Of a stretch of DNA of 64,000 nucleotides, positions 19,501-34,500 are shown piece after piece. The stretch covers positions 186,001-250,000 of the forward strand of contig CP090852.1 of the NCBI GenBank assembly GCA_041879415.1, in the 5' to 3' direction. Every line of letters begins with the position of its first letter. The stretch's first letter is position 1. The DNA is from Vibrio chagasii (lineage in GTDB: Bacteria; Pseudomonadota; Gammaproteobacteria; Enterobacterales; Vibrionaceae). The notes beneath the pieces are model-generated. The model was not told the DNA's origin. It did not search any database and saw only the letters and a program-made list of their open reading frames with translations. Made by a program: the position numbers and the translations under genes.

Positions 19501-22500
19501 TCGACGGATGAAAACGCGACTATCCAGCAAAACGAGGATGGTAGCTATACCATTACTCCTGACGCTGATTATAACGGAGACCTAGATCTAAGCTTCGATA
19601 TCATTGATAACGATGGCGGTGAGGTTCAAGTTGGCCTGGATATCACAGTCAACCCGTTGAACGACTTACCACAAGCGCAAGACCAACAGTTCACCATTGC
19701 AGAAGATGGCACTCTACTATTTACCGATGCCGATCTACTTGCTGGCGCATCCGATATTGATGGCGATGAGCTATCAATTGAAAACGTGCTTTATACAGGT
19801 GCTGATGGTGTTCTAAGTGATAATGGAGACGGCACTTACAGCTTTGCACCAAACGAAAACTTCAATGGTGATGTTCAAATCTCATTCGATGTTTCTGATG
19901 GTACGGGCTCAACGCCAGCTGTTATTGATGTCAGCGTGACACCTGAGAATGATCCACCTGTCGCAGGTTCAACGGCTTACACTGTTCAAGAAGATGGTCA
20001 AATCACTATCAGTGCTGAACAGCTACTGGCGAATTCGTCAGATGTTGAAGGCGATGTTTCACTATCAAGTGTGAGTTATGGCGGTGATGATGGCTCATTC
20101 GTTGATAACGGTAATGGCACATTTACCTTTACGCCAAACGAAAACTTCGACGGTGATATCTCACTTGATGTTGTTGTCGTTGACGAAGATGGTGCTACTG
20201 CCACAACCACTGCGGGTATCGATGTTATTGCTGTGAATGACGGTCCTGAAACGTCAGGCATTCAAGCTGAAGTCGATGAAGACAACGCAATCACTATTAC
20301 TCAAGAGCAGTTGCTAGCGAATGCAACGGACGTTGAAGGTGATGATTTAACGGCGTCTAACCTGCAAACCAATGACCCCGACGCAACTATCGTTGCAAAT
20401 GACGATGGTTCTTTCACTATTACGCACACTGAGAACTTCAATGGCGAGTTAGATTTCACATACAGCATCAGCGATGGTGAAAATGAAGTCCTGACCACAC
20501 TGGATTTAACCGTTAACCCAGTCAATGACGCACCAGAAGCGGGTGAAGAGATCTTCATCCAAGCGCAAGAAGACCAAACAGTTGGTGTAACGCTTCGTGA
20601 AGAGCCGGCATTACGTCTAGATCAAGCACCAGAAAACGGCATTATCGAAGCTAATCTTGATAATGAGTGGGTAGTACTGGAAGTTGGTCAAGAAGTACCA
20701 GCTGACACGGAAGTACGCTTCGTGCCAAGTGAAGATGCTCTAGCAAACGGTACTCATACAACGCAAATTGGTACCTTCGATGATAATGCGAGCGTGGATG
20801 ACTGGGGAACAGAAGTTGACCCATATACACGTGAATTCTCGGATGGTGACTTAACGGTTACGGTACAAAGTAACGATGATCCGCTGGGCGCATGGAATGG
20901 TAATACTCATATTGGTCATGGTATCGGTGATACTGACCGCCAAGGTCTAAGTGGTGATGAGAAACTGACCATTTCTGTTGAAGGCCAAGACATCAACGAA
21001 ATTAGCTTCCATCTAGATGGTTTGGGTGGTTGGTTCATGGAAGAGTCGCGTCACTTTACAGAAGTAGAAATTCGCGCCTTCAATGAAGACGGAGACATGA
21101 TCGACTCGATGACTTACCACAAAGAAGACCGTGGTACATTCGAGACCGATTACACACTGACTGTTGACCAACCTGTGTCTTACTTTGAACTAGGCACAGT
21201 GCAAGGTAACGGTACTTATGTTGTTCAAAACATGACAGTGTCACAAACTTGTCATGATGAAGCCGTGTTCACATCGATCGGTGTGGATGGCTCAGAAATC
21301 ACTGAAACCGTAGAGCTGAATATCCATGCGGGTGACAACGAAATCGAGCTAACGGCTGACCTTCCTAATATCATTGTCGATACTGAAGGTTCTGCTCAGT
21401 TTGCTTCTGTTGTAATAACTGAAGAACAGTTACTCGCTCAAGCATCAGATATCGATGGTGATGACCTTGATATTCAGAACTTAGAGCTGGTGGGTGAAAA
21501 CTCAGAGCACGCAACGCTGACAGATAATGGCGACGGTACTTGGACGGTAACACCGGATGAAAACTTCTATGGTGAAATCGAGCTGGGTTATCAAGTCAGT
21601 GATGGTGAGTTAACCGACGACAACATCATTAATATCAACTTCGAATCTGTGAATGATGCGCCAATTGTGTCTGGTCCAATTGTTCTATCAACAGATGAAG
21701 ATGTTGGCATTACGTTCAGCGCTGATGACTTGTTGGCAAATACCACAGACGTAGAGGGCGATACGCTGTCTATTTCTGACATCACGTACGGTGGTGATGA
21801 CGGTGAGCTAGTCGACAATGGTGATGGTACATTCACCTTCATGCCGAATGAAAACTTCAACGGCGAAATCGACATCGACTACAAAGTATTTGATGGCACA
21901 GACGAAGTAGCAACTCATCTAGACTTAACCGTTGTGCCTGTAAACGATGTTCCAGTTCCTGGTGAACCGCTGCACACCCAAATGCTTGAAAATGGCACGA
22001 TTGTCATTGAAGCAAAAGATCTTCTATCTGGTGCAACGGACGTTGATGGCGACATCCTACATGTAGAGAACCTGTTACTGGTCGATCAAACTCAAGGTAC
22101 GTTGACCGATAACGGCGACAACACCTTTACCTTTGAGCCTGCCGAGAACTTCTATGGTGAGGTGAACTTAACCTTCGATATTAGTGATGGCCAAGCAAGC
22201 GCACCAAGCACAGCAAGAGTAGACGTTGAGATTGTCAACGAAGGCCCTGAAGTGAGTGGTCCAGTTGAAGCCGCTGTGGATGAAGATGGTTCAATCACTA
22301 TTACACAAGAGGATTTGTTAGCGAACGCGACGGACGTTGATGGTGACAATCTTGAAGCGGTTAACTTAGCAACCAACGATCCAAATGCGGTTATCGTAGA
22401 AAACTCTGATGGTAGTTTCACTATCACACCAAGTGCAGATTTCTTTGGTGAGATTGAATTCACTTATGATGTGACTGATGCCATCGAGACTGTGGCTGCA

Positions 22501-25500
22501 GACCTGAACTTAACAGTAAACCCTATCAATGACGCTCCTGACGTACCGGATATGTCTTTCACGACGGAAGATGGTCAAGCGATTACGATTACTGAAGCTG
22601 AGCTATTAGCACAAGCAACCGATGTCGAAGGCGATGAGCTGTCTGTTGTGAATGTTACAAGCACCAGCGACACAGTTGAAGTCACCGATAACGGCGACGG
22701 TACATATACATTAACGCCAGAGCAGGGCTTCTTCGGTAATGTTGATTTAGCGTTTGATGTCAGCGATGGCACGGATGTAGTTGCAGCAAACATCGACTTA
22801 AAAGTTGAATTCGTCAATGACGCGCCAGAAGCAACGCCAATGGTTGCCAATGTCGACGAAGATGGCTCAATCCTTGTTACACAAGAAATGCTGCTTGAAA
22901 ACGCAACTGATCAAGATGGCGACGAGCTGTTTGCAAGTTCATTGGAAACTAACGATCCAAATGCAAGCATTGTCGATAATGGCGATGGTACTTACACAGT
23001 TACGCCTTCTGAAAACTTCAATGGTGATATCGCGTTCACTTATGAAGTGAGTGATGGAGAACTAAGTACCTCAAACGATATGACATTGACTGTTAATCCA
23101 GTGAATGACATTCCAATTGTTGCGCCGGGTATGTACCACATAGAGGAAGATGGCAGCATCTTGTTCACACAAGAAGACCTCCTCAGTGGTGCGATTGATA
23201 TTGATGGTGATGACCTAAGCGTTACCAGTATCAACTACTCTGGCGATGAGGGTACAGTTACCGACAACGGTGATGGCACGTTCAGCTTTGTTCCTGAAGA
23301 GCACTTTAGCGGTGACTTACAATTCAGCTTCACAGTGACTGATGGTACTGATGAGGTAGAGCAAGACCTTAACGTTCACATTGAAGCAGTAGCGGATGCT
23401 CCAGACCTAGTCATTACTGATGGCGATGGTGTTAACGTTGATGACCAAGCTATTTTGGTTGAGCCAGGCGGTGTCGTTGAACTGAATATTGCAGCGGCGC
23501 TTGTTGACCAAGATTTGTCGGAAACACTCACTGTCACTGTGGATGGCGTTCCAGAAGGTTCGATTATTCAATACGATAACGAAGGCGTTCTGAATGACCA
23601 AGAGAACGGTATCACCAGTTACAACGATACTGAAATCACGGTAACGTTTGAAGGTGAAACGGCTGGCTTCCAAAATGCAGCGGGTTACTACAAGGTTGAT
23701 GAAGACGGCAATATTACCGGTGTTGAAGTTGTTTATGAAAACGCATCACAAGTCGGTGGTGGCGGTGATCTTGTTCCAGGGCAAGACCAATTCAGCTTCC
23801 AAATGTCAGAAGGTGAAAGCTTCAACCTGTTCTTGATTCCAAATGGACATCAGACGAATAACTTTGATGCAATGCAGGACGGCCAATATGAGTTCCGCGC
23901 TGCAGACGGCTCGCCAGCTAATATGGATACGGTTGATCCTCAGCTTGTATTCGTAGGTGCTGACGGCTCTGAGACAGTTGTTCAAAGTCAGTTTGGTGAT
24001 GCAATTTTCCATGGTGGTTCAAGCTCTGAGCTAAACCAAGACGGCATCGAGCATACACGCACCACGGTGAATGAAGATGGTGAACTGGTTTACGGGTTTG
24101 AAGATCTTTATGGTGGCGGTGACGCAGACTATACCGACTTCAACTTCACCATTGATGTTGGTGAAGTGAACAGCCAAATCTATAGCGGTGAAATTACCGT
24201 AGGTCCTGATGGCTCAGTTGATTTACCAACAACAGCAATCGCACAAGAGCTACAGATTCAACTGCCAGAAGATTTCAATGAACAAATTGAAATCAACGTA
24301 ACGGCAACCGCAACAGAGCTATCAAACGATGACTCTGAGACGGTATCTCAAACTATTCACATCAATGCGACAGGTGCACATATTGAACATGCTCCTGAAG
24401 CACTACCTGTTGCAGCAACAGTGGAAGAAGATGGCTCAATCATCATCACGCAAGAAGACCTGTTAGCCAACGCTCGCGATTTAGATGGCGACCAGTTAAC
24501 AGCGCTCAACTTAGCCACTGACGATGACAGTGTGACTATTACAGATAACGGTGATGGCACATACACATTGACACCAGATGCTGACTTCAACGGTGATGTA
24601 AGCTTTACCTTCGATGTATCTGATGGTGATGATGTTGTTTCAACCAACCTAGAACTGACTGTTTCACCAGTGAATGATGGTCCTGAAGCGCAAGATCAAG
24701 CCTTCACAGTAAATGAAGATGGTGTATTAACCTTCACTGACCAAGACCTACTAACAGGTGCGACAGACATTGAAGGGGATGACCTGAGTGTTGAAGGTGT
24801 CACGTACACTGGCGCAGATGGTGTCTTAACTGATAACGGTGACGGTACATACAGCTTCGCACCAAATGAGAACTTCAACGGTGATGTTAACTTTACGTTT
24901 GATGTTTCCGATGGCACAGACACGGTTACAGCTAACGTTGATGTAAGCGTAACACCTGAGAATGATCCTCCAGTAGCAGGCAGCACGTCTTACACTGTTC
25001 ATGAAGATAACTCCATCACGATCAGCAACGAACAATTGCTCGCGAACTCGTCGGATATCGAAGGTGAAGTAGCAATTGATAGCGTTACGTACAGCGGCAG
25101 TGATGGTGTACTTGAAATCAATGGGGACGGTACATACACCTTCTCTCCAAATGAGAACTTCAATGGCGAAGTTAGCTTAGATGTTGTAGTTACGGATGAA
25201 GATGGTGCGACTGAAGCAACCACAGCCGGAATTACTGTTCTAGAGGTTAACGATCCTCCGGTTGCTGGCCCAACGTCTTACACAATTGATGAAGATTCCG
25301 TACTGACATTCAGCGAATCTCAAGTGCTGTTGAACGCATCTGACATTGAAGGCGATGTTGAGCTTGTTGAAATTAACTACGATGGTCCAGATGGTATCTT
25401 CTCAATTAATGGAGATGGTACTTGTAGCTTTGCACCGAATGAAAACTTCAACGGTCAAGTGCAGTTGGATGTAACCATTCAGGATGAGGATGGTGCTCAA

Positions 25501-28500
25501 GTTGATACCTACATTACGGTAGATGTATTACCTATAAATGATGTTCCGGTATCGGGAGATTTGGCATACAGCGTTGAAGAAGACGGCTCTATTACCTTGA
25601 GTCAAGAGCAACTTCTTTCTCAAGCGAGTGATGTTGAAGGCGACGCGTTGACCGCATCTAACCTAGTGGTTGATGGCGATGCTACGGTTACTGCTAATGA
25701 TGACGGTAGCTTCACCATTACACCGGATGCCAATTTCAACGGTGATATTGACCTAACGTTCGACATCAACGATGGCACAGATACGCTAGTTGCGACGGGT
25801 GACCTAACGGTAAATCCGGTAAATGACTTACCACAGCCACAAGATCAAACGTTCAGCATTGGTGAAGATGGAGTACTGAACTTCACAGATGAAGACCTGC
25901 TAACAGGTGCTACTGATATCGATGGGGATGACTTGTCGGTTGAAGGTGTGACTTACACAGGTGCTGATGGTGTGCTCACCGATAATGGTGATGGCAGCTA
26001 TAGCTTCGCGCCAAACGAGAACTTCAATGGCGATGTGAACTTCAGCTTTGATGTGTCAGATGGCACAGATACGGTTCAGGCGAACATCGATGTGAGTGTG
26101 ACACCAGAGAATGATCCTCCGGTTGCTGGTAGCACGTCTTACACTGTTCATGAAGACAACTCAATCACCATCAGTGATGAGCAGCTTCTAGCTAACTCTT
26201 CGGATATCGAAGGTGATGTTGCAGTCGATAGTGTGACGTATTCAGGTACCGACGGTGTATTTGAAGACAACGGTGACGGCACTTATACCTTCTCGCCAAA
26301 TGAGAACTTTAACGGCGAAGTTAGCCTTGATGTTGTGGTGACAGACGAAGATGGCGCAACCGAGGCGACTACCGCTGGAATTACGGTTCTTGAAGTTAAC
26401 GATCCGCCAATCGCTGGCGCTACTAGCTACTCAGTGAATGAAGATGAAGTCATCACCATCAGTTCTGAACAACTGCTGGCTAATGCTTCAGATATCGAAG
26501 GTGAAGTAGCAATTGATAGCGTTAACTACACGGGTTCAGACGGTATCTTTACTGATAACGGAGATGGCACATTCAGCTTCGCTCCGAACGCTAACTTTGA
26601 CGGCGATGTCAGCCTTGACGTAGTCGTGACTGATGAAGATGGCGCTACTGCAACCACTACTGCAAGCATTGATGTTCTGCCTGTGAACGATGCTCCGGTA
26701 TCGGGTGAGTTGGCATACAGTGTGGATGAAGATGGCTCGATTAATCTAAGCCAAGAGCAGTTACTTGCTCAAGCGACCGATGTCGATGGCGATGACTTAA
26801 CGGCTTCTAACCTCACTGTTGATGGTAATGCGACAGTAACAGCAAACGACGACGGTAGTTTCACTATCACGCCAGATGCGAACTTCAATGGCGATATAGA
26901 CTTAACATTCGACATCAATGATGGCACCGATACTCTGGTTGCGACTGCTGATCTAACGGTCAATCCAGTCAATGACCTACCAGTTGGTGGTGAGCCAGTA
27001 ATTGATGGCTTTGAAGATACACCACTAACGTTTACCGATGCCGATCTTCTTGAAAATGCGACGGATATAGAAGGGGATGACTTAACGGTTGAGGGCGTTA
27101 GCTACTCTGGTGACGATGGTGAGCTAGTTGTAAATGGTTCGCTTCAATTCGGAGATGAAGACGGTGAACCAAGTTATGTTGACCTAGGTGGCACTATAGG
27201 TGAAGACTTCTCAAGCTTTACAGCAGAGATAGAGTTCACAGCTGGTGATGATATTGACGGTGCATCATTACTATTAGCGATGCCTGGAACAGATAACCTT
27301 AACAACGTTTCAATCATGGCTCGTCCAGATGGTTCGATGACAATGATGGTTGAGGGCGGGGCTTCAGACCATGTGAACTTCCCTCAATTCGATCTATACG
27401 ATGGCGAAACGCACACTATTACTGTGTCTTGGGACTCTGAAACTGGTGAAGTTCAAGCGTTTGATAACGGTGAGCTATTGGGCACCGCTACGACGCACAT
27501 TGGACATACCATTGATGGAAGCTCTCATCCAATTATTGGTCAGGAGGCCGATGCGTACGACCTAAGTGACTTCAACAGTAATGGTGCACTAGAAGGTGGT
27601 GAAATTGGTCATGTAACGTTTACGACGGATAAAGTTGACCAAGAGGCGATTGAATCTGGGGAACCACTTGCAAGCCTGACGGATAACCTAGCGTTTGATC
27701 TTCAAGTTCAAGATGGAGGTGTGGTTGATACTACTGGTAACTTTAACCCTGATATCGTTGGTGACCTTGAGTTTGTATCAGATGGTACTTATACCTTCTT
27801 ACCTAACGAGAACTTCAATGGTGAAGTGTCGTTAGATTACGATATAAACGATGGCACCGATACCATCTCTACTCAAGCAACACTTGATATTGCGGCGATC
27901 AATGACGCTCCAGAGCCACAAGACCAAGCCTTCACCATTGGTGAAGATGGAGTGCTTAACTTCACAGACGAAGACCTATTAACAGGCGCTACGGATGTTG
28001 AAGGTGACACACTAACGGTTGAAAGCGTGACTTACACGGGTGCTGACGGTGTGCTTACTGATAATGGTGATGGTAGCTATAGCTTCGCGCCAAACGAGAA
28101 CTTCAATGGTGATGTGAACTTCAGCTTCGATGTGTCAGATGGTACGGACACTGTTCAAGCCAACATTGACGTAAGCGTGACACCAGAGAACGATCCTCCA
28201 GTGGCAGGCAGCACGTCTTACACGGTTCACGAAGACAACTCAATCACCATCAGTAACGAGCAACTATTGGCTAACTCTTCAGATGTTGAAGGTGAAGTGG
28301 CGATAGACAGTGTGTCTTACACTGGCAGTGATGGTGTGTTCCAAGACAATGGTGATGGTACATTTACCTTCTCACCAAATGAAAACTTCAATGGTGAAGT
28401 AAGTCTTGACGTTGTTGTTACCGATGAAGATGGTGCAACCGAAGCGACTACCGCTGGAATTACCGTTCTTGAGGTTAACGATCCACCAGTCGCTGGCTCT

Positions 28501-31500
28501 ACGAGCTACTCAGTGAATGAAGATGAAGTTATCACTATCAGTTCTGAACAACTGCTGGCGAACTCTTCAGACATTGAAGGTGAAGTGGCGATCGATAGCG
28601 TAAACTACACTGGTGCTGACGGTATCTTTACTGACAATGGCGATGGAACATTTAGTTTCGCGCCGAACGCAAACTTCGACGGTGATGTAAGCCTTGATGT
28701 TGTAGTGACTGATGAGGATGGCGCAACGACAGCCACAACGGCAAGTATTGATGTTCTGCCAATTAATGATCCACCAGTATCGGGCGACTTGGCGTACAGC
28801 ATTGATGAAGATGGTTCGATTACTCTGACGCAAGAGCAATTGCTATCGCAAGCTTCGGATGTTGATGGTGATGACCTAACGGCAAGCAACCTAAGTGCGG
28901 GGGATAATGCGACCGTAGTTGATAATGGCGATGGTACCTTTACGGTAACACCGGATGCTGACTTCAACGGTAACATCGACCTAAGTTTTGACATCTCTGA
29001 CGGTACAGAGTCGATTGTGGCTAACGCTGATCTGATGGTTAACCCAATCAATGACCTACCAACCAGCGATGATGTTTATGCCAATGTGGATGAAGATAAC
29101 ACCATTACTATCACGCAGGAGCAGTTACTTGCGAATGCAGCAGATATTGAAGGTGATGATCTTGTAGCTTCTAACCTAACCTTGGTTGGAGACGATGCGA
29201 CCATTGTCGATAATGGCGATGGCACATTCTCAATTACTCCAAGCGAAAACTTCAATGGCTACATTGATGTGGCGTACAGCATTAGCGATGGTGATACGCC
29301 GATTGCAGCGAACTTGGGACTAACGGTTGACCCAGTCAATGACGCGCCAATTGTCTCTGCTGATGTAGCGATAACCATTGAAGAAGATGGCTCGTACACG
29401 ATTACTCAAGAAGAACTCCTTCAATTCGCGACTGACATCGAAAACGATGACATGACCGCAATTATTGGAGAGCAGGGTGATGAAACTACGGTAACGGGTA
29501 CGGTGTTGGATGCTGAAACCAGTAACCCAGTATCTGGTGCTGAAGTGACGTTGACTGACAGTGCGGGTAATAGCTACACCACGGTTACAGATGACTCTGG
29601 TAGTTACACTGTCACAGGTTCTGTTGTAGACCAAGGCACGGTGACGATTGAGCAAGAAGGCTCAATTACCAGCAGCTTCCTGGTTCCTGCTGGTGAAGAG
29701 ACAAATGGTGGCGTGACCGCAATATCTGAAGTGCTTGAAGAAACAGATATGCGTATCGTGGTTACCTGGGGTGAAAGCCCACGAGACATGGATAACCACC
29801 TATGGCTATACGATACAGAGAATGGAAATGAGCTAGACCATATCTACTACCGCGATATGAGCCACGACCTAGGTGAAGGTAACGTAGTTCAACAAGACGT
29901 GGATGATGTAAATGGTCATGGCCCTGAAACTATTACCATTCCAAACTATCAAGATGCAGACATGCACTATTCAGTGCACAACTACACCAACAGAAGTTGG
30001 GATGTAGATGGTGTTGAAGATGTGCAAGTTCAGGTGTTTGTTGGTGATACGTTAGTTGAAACCTTCACTCCTGAACTGCCAGATAACCCATCAGGCGATC
30101 ACTGGCATGTGTTTGATATCGTTAACGGCGTAATTGTTCCAAGCCAAGATGTAGGTAGTCAAAATGCATTTGATTTACCAACGGCAGAAGAAGCGCTTGC
30201 GAATGAAAACGGTATTGATATCTCTGAATTGCTAAGCGGCGAAGAAGGCGGTGATTCGGGCGATACCGATGGTAACGAACCAAGTGTTGGTGATATCTCA
30301 ATCGAGAACGCTCTGATCACTGACAATGGTGACGGTACCTACACCATCACCCCAGAAGAGAACTTCAATGGTGAATTCTCCATTAGCTACAACGTAGATG
30401 ATGGTAATGGTGGAGTGACTCCTGCTGAGCTTGATGTGACAGTCACAGCAGTCAACGACCTATCTGTGATTTACGACCATGATTACACCATTAACGAAGA
30501 TGGCTCGTTAACCTTCACAGATGAGCAGTTACTGGCTGGTGCAACCGATATTGATGGTGATGACCTATCAGTAGAATCTGTTAACTATGAAGGCACTGAT
30601 GGTGTGTTCACGGATAATGGCGATGGCACTTACACCTTTGCTCCAAATGAGAACTTCAATGGTAACGTTGACCTAACTTACGATGTCAGCGATGGCACGG
30701 ATGTGGTCTCGGCGAACATTGATGTTCAAGTTGTACCAATCAATGATGTACCAGTTGCTGGCACAACTTCTTACAGCGTCGAAGAAGATGGCAGCATTAC
30801 GCTGAGCGATGCACAACTACTGGCGAACAGTTCAGATGTTGAAGGGGAAGTGTTTGTTAGCGATGTAAGTTACAGCGGCACGGATGGTGTGTTTACTGAT
30901 AATGGTGATGGTACTTATACCTTCTCGCCAAATGAAAACTTTAACGGTGACATCAGCCTTGATGTATCTGTTATGGACGAAGATGGCGCAACGGCCGAAA
31001 CGACTGCAGGTATAGACGTTATTGCCGTTAATGACTTACCGGTAGCTGGTTCAACAACCTACAGTGTTGACGAAGATAACGTCATTACGATTTCTGATGC
31101 ACAGCTTCTTGCAAATAGCTCAGACATCGAAGGTGATGTATCCGTTAGCGATGTGTCTTACTCAGGCACAGACGGTATCTTTACCGATAACGGCGACGGT
31201 ACTTACAGTTTTGCACCAAACGAAAACTTCAACGGTAATGTCGGTCTAGATGTCACCGTGGCTGATGAAGATGGTGCTACTGCTCAAACGACGGCGGGCA
31301 TTGATGTTATCGCGGTTAACGATGCACCAGTATCAGGTGACTTGGCGTACTCAGTTGATGAAGACGGCTCAATCACACTAAGCCAAGAGCAGCTGCTTGC
31401 TCAAGCATCTGATGTTGATGGCGATGCTCTAACGGCATCTAACCTAACAGCAGGTGACAACGCGACGGTAACGGCGAACGATGATGGTTCATTTACGATT

Positions 31501-34500
31501 ACACCGGATGCGGACTTCAATGGCGACATTGACCTAAGCTTCGACGTTTCAGATGGCCTTGAAACCGTTCAAGCAGGCGTTGACCTAACAGTTAACCCAG
31601 TGAACGACTTGCCTACGGCTGAAGATCAAAACTTCACCGTTGAGGAAGACGGAACGCTAACCTTCACTGATGAGGATCTGTTAGCTGGTGCTGCGGACAT
31701 TGACGGTGACGACCTATCAGTTGCTGATGTGTCTTACACGGGTACCGACGGTGTATTCACCGATAACGGTGACGGCACTTATAGCTTTGCTCCAAATGAG
31801 AACTTCAATGGTGATGTAAACCTTGGTTTCACTGTGTCGGATGGTACGGACACCGCTGATGCCAACATTGATGTGACAGTCACAGATGTGAATGATGCAC
31901 CGGTGGCAGGTTCAACGACTTACCAGATGAACGAAGATGGCACCATCACATTGAGCCCAGAGCAGTTGATTGCGAATAGCTCAGATGTTGATGGCGAAGT
32001 GTCACTTGATAGCGTGAGCTACTCAGGTACCGACGGTATCTTGGTTCAAAATGAAGATGGTTCAGTGACCTTTGCTCCAAATGAAAACTTTAACGGTGAT
32101 ATCAGCCTTGATGTAACCGTTATTGATGACGATGGCGCGACGGCTGAAACAACCGCTGGTATTGAAGTCATTGCTGTTAATGATGCTCCAGTTGCGGGCA
32201 ACGTGGCTTACTCAGTTGATGAAGATGGTTCAATTACGCTATCTCAAGAGCAGCTATTAGCGAACGCATCGGATGTTGATGGCGATGACCTAACTGCTGC
32301 CAACTTGAGTGCAGGTGACAACGCAACGGTAACGGCGAACGATGATGGTTCATTTACTATCACGCCGGATGCGAACTTCAATGGTGACATCGACCTAAGC
32401 TTCGATGTATCGGATGGCCTTGAAACCGTTCAAGCTGGTGTTGACCTAACGGTTAACCCAGTTAACGACTTGCCAACGGCTGAAGATCAAAGCTTCACTG
32501 TTGAGGAAGATGGAACGCTGATCTTCACGGATGCGGACCTACTAGCAGGTGCAGCGGACATTGATGGGGACGACCTATCCGTCACTGATGTGTCTTACAC
32601 AGGTGCAGAGGGTGTGTTCACCGATAACGGCGACGGCACTTATAGCTTTGCTCCGAATGAGAACTTCAATGGCGATGTAAACCTTGGTTTCACAGTGTCT
32701 GACGGTACTGACACGGTTGACGCCAACATCGATGTGACAGTCACGGATGTGAATGATGCACCAGTGGCAGGTTCAACGTCTTACCAAATGAACGAAGATG
32801 GCACGATAACCATTAGCCCAGAGCAATTGATTGCGAACAGCTCAGACGTTGATGGCGAAGTGTCGCTAGAGAGTGTGACTTACTCGGGCTCTGATGGCAC
32901 CTTAGTTCAAAACGATAATGGCTCAGTGACATTCACACCAAGTGAGAACTTTAACGGCAATATTAGCCTAGACGTAGTAGTAACCGACGATGACGGTGCA
33001 ACGGCGACAACAACGGCGGGTATTGAAGTTCTGGCTGTGAATGATGGACCTGAATCAGAGGATGTGAACCTAACCACAGCCGAAGACAGCACCATTCTTA
33101 TCACACAAGACATGTTGTTGGCTCAAGCGACGGATATTGACAACACAGCAGACGAACTAGAAGCGTCAGGTCTACAAATAGACCCTAGCTTCGGTGAGCT
33201 GCTAGATAACGAAGATGGAACTTGGTCATTTACGCCTAACGAAAACTTCAATGGCGATGTGCCAATGACGTTCAATGTTAGTGATGGTCAGGAGAGCATT
33301 TCTGTCGATGGCAACATTGATGTTACGCCTGTCAACGATGCGCCTGAAGCACCTACCATTGAGATGCAAGGTGAAGAAGATGTCGTGATGGTCATTGACC
33401 CAGCGTACATCGCGGATCAAGTGACGGACCTTGATGGTGATGAGATCAGCATCGAAAGCATTACGGTTCGAGCTCCTGCAAACGCAACCTTAACTCAGCA
33501 ACCAGACGGAATGTATCACTTAGTCACTACTCAAGACTTTAATGGCTTAGTAGAACTAGGGTATCAAGCAACCGATGGCGAAGAAGTGGTAGATGGCTCG
33601 CTGAACGTAGACGTTATTCCAGTTAACGATGCGCCGTTCAATGTCGGTAACGCAATGATGACGACAGACGAAGATGGCGCGTTCACCTTCGATGCTGGCG
33701 ACTTAATGAATCTGTTCGGTGACATTGATACCGCTGACCTTGTGGTTTCACGCATTATCACTGCAGACGGTGAAGATGGCGGTGAAGTTACTGACAATGG
33801 TGATGGCACTTGGACATTCACACCAACGGGCGACTTTGCAGGCGTTTCTGACCTACAAGTTGTGGTGAGCGATGGTGAGTTTGAAACGGTTCTAGATGTT
33901 CCTGTGTACGTTCGTCCTGTTGCGGATGGCGCGGTGATTACAACCGACCATGACGGTCCACTTGTCTTCGGTGAAGATGAAACGGGTCACCTAGGATTGA
34001 ACGTTGGCTTAGTCGATGATTCAGAAACCCTAAGTAATCTAGTGATGACTGGTTTCCCTGTTGGATTCGAAGTGACTGATGGTGTGAACATCGTAATGAT
34101 CACTGAACCGGGTCAATACATTGACTTGTTCGACTGGGATATTTCAAACATTCAAATGACGCCTCCTGAAGACTTCCACGGCGAGTTCTTCGTAACCGTA
34201 AGTGCAACAACCGTTGACTACGGCGATGAACCAGAAGCGTTTGAAGATGGTATTGATTCAGGTGATTTTGAAACTGTTGCGGGTGACTCGATTATCCTAA
34301 CAGCGGATGACCTAATTGGACTTGCTGAAAACGTTAACGCAGATGGTGATGATGAAGTGAAATTGGTTCACCTAGCGGACCGTAGCCAAGGTGAGATTGT
34401 CGATAATGGCGATGGCACTTGGACGTTTACACCAGCTCCTGGCTTTACTGGTGAAGCAGACATTGCGTACGTGATTGACAAAGATGGTGTACTTCATGAT

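Noticed and set aside
28605..29051. Long antisense frames within the adhesin gene (up to 148 codons)
   Set aside because: They recur with the repeat period and are Ser/Pro/Val-rich, as expected from the complement of biased repeat codons, so they are shadows.
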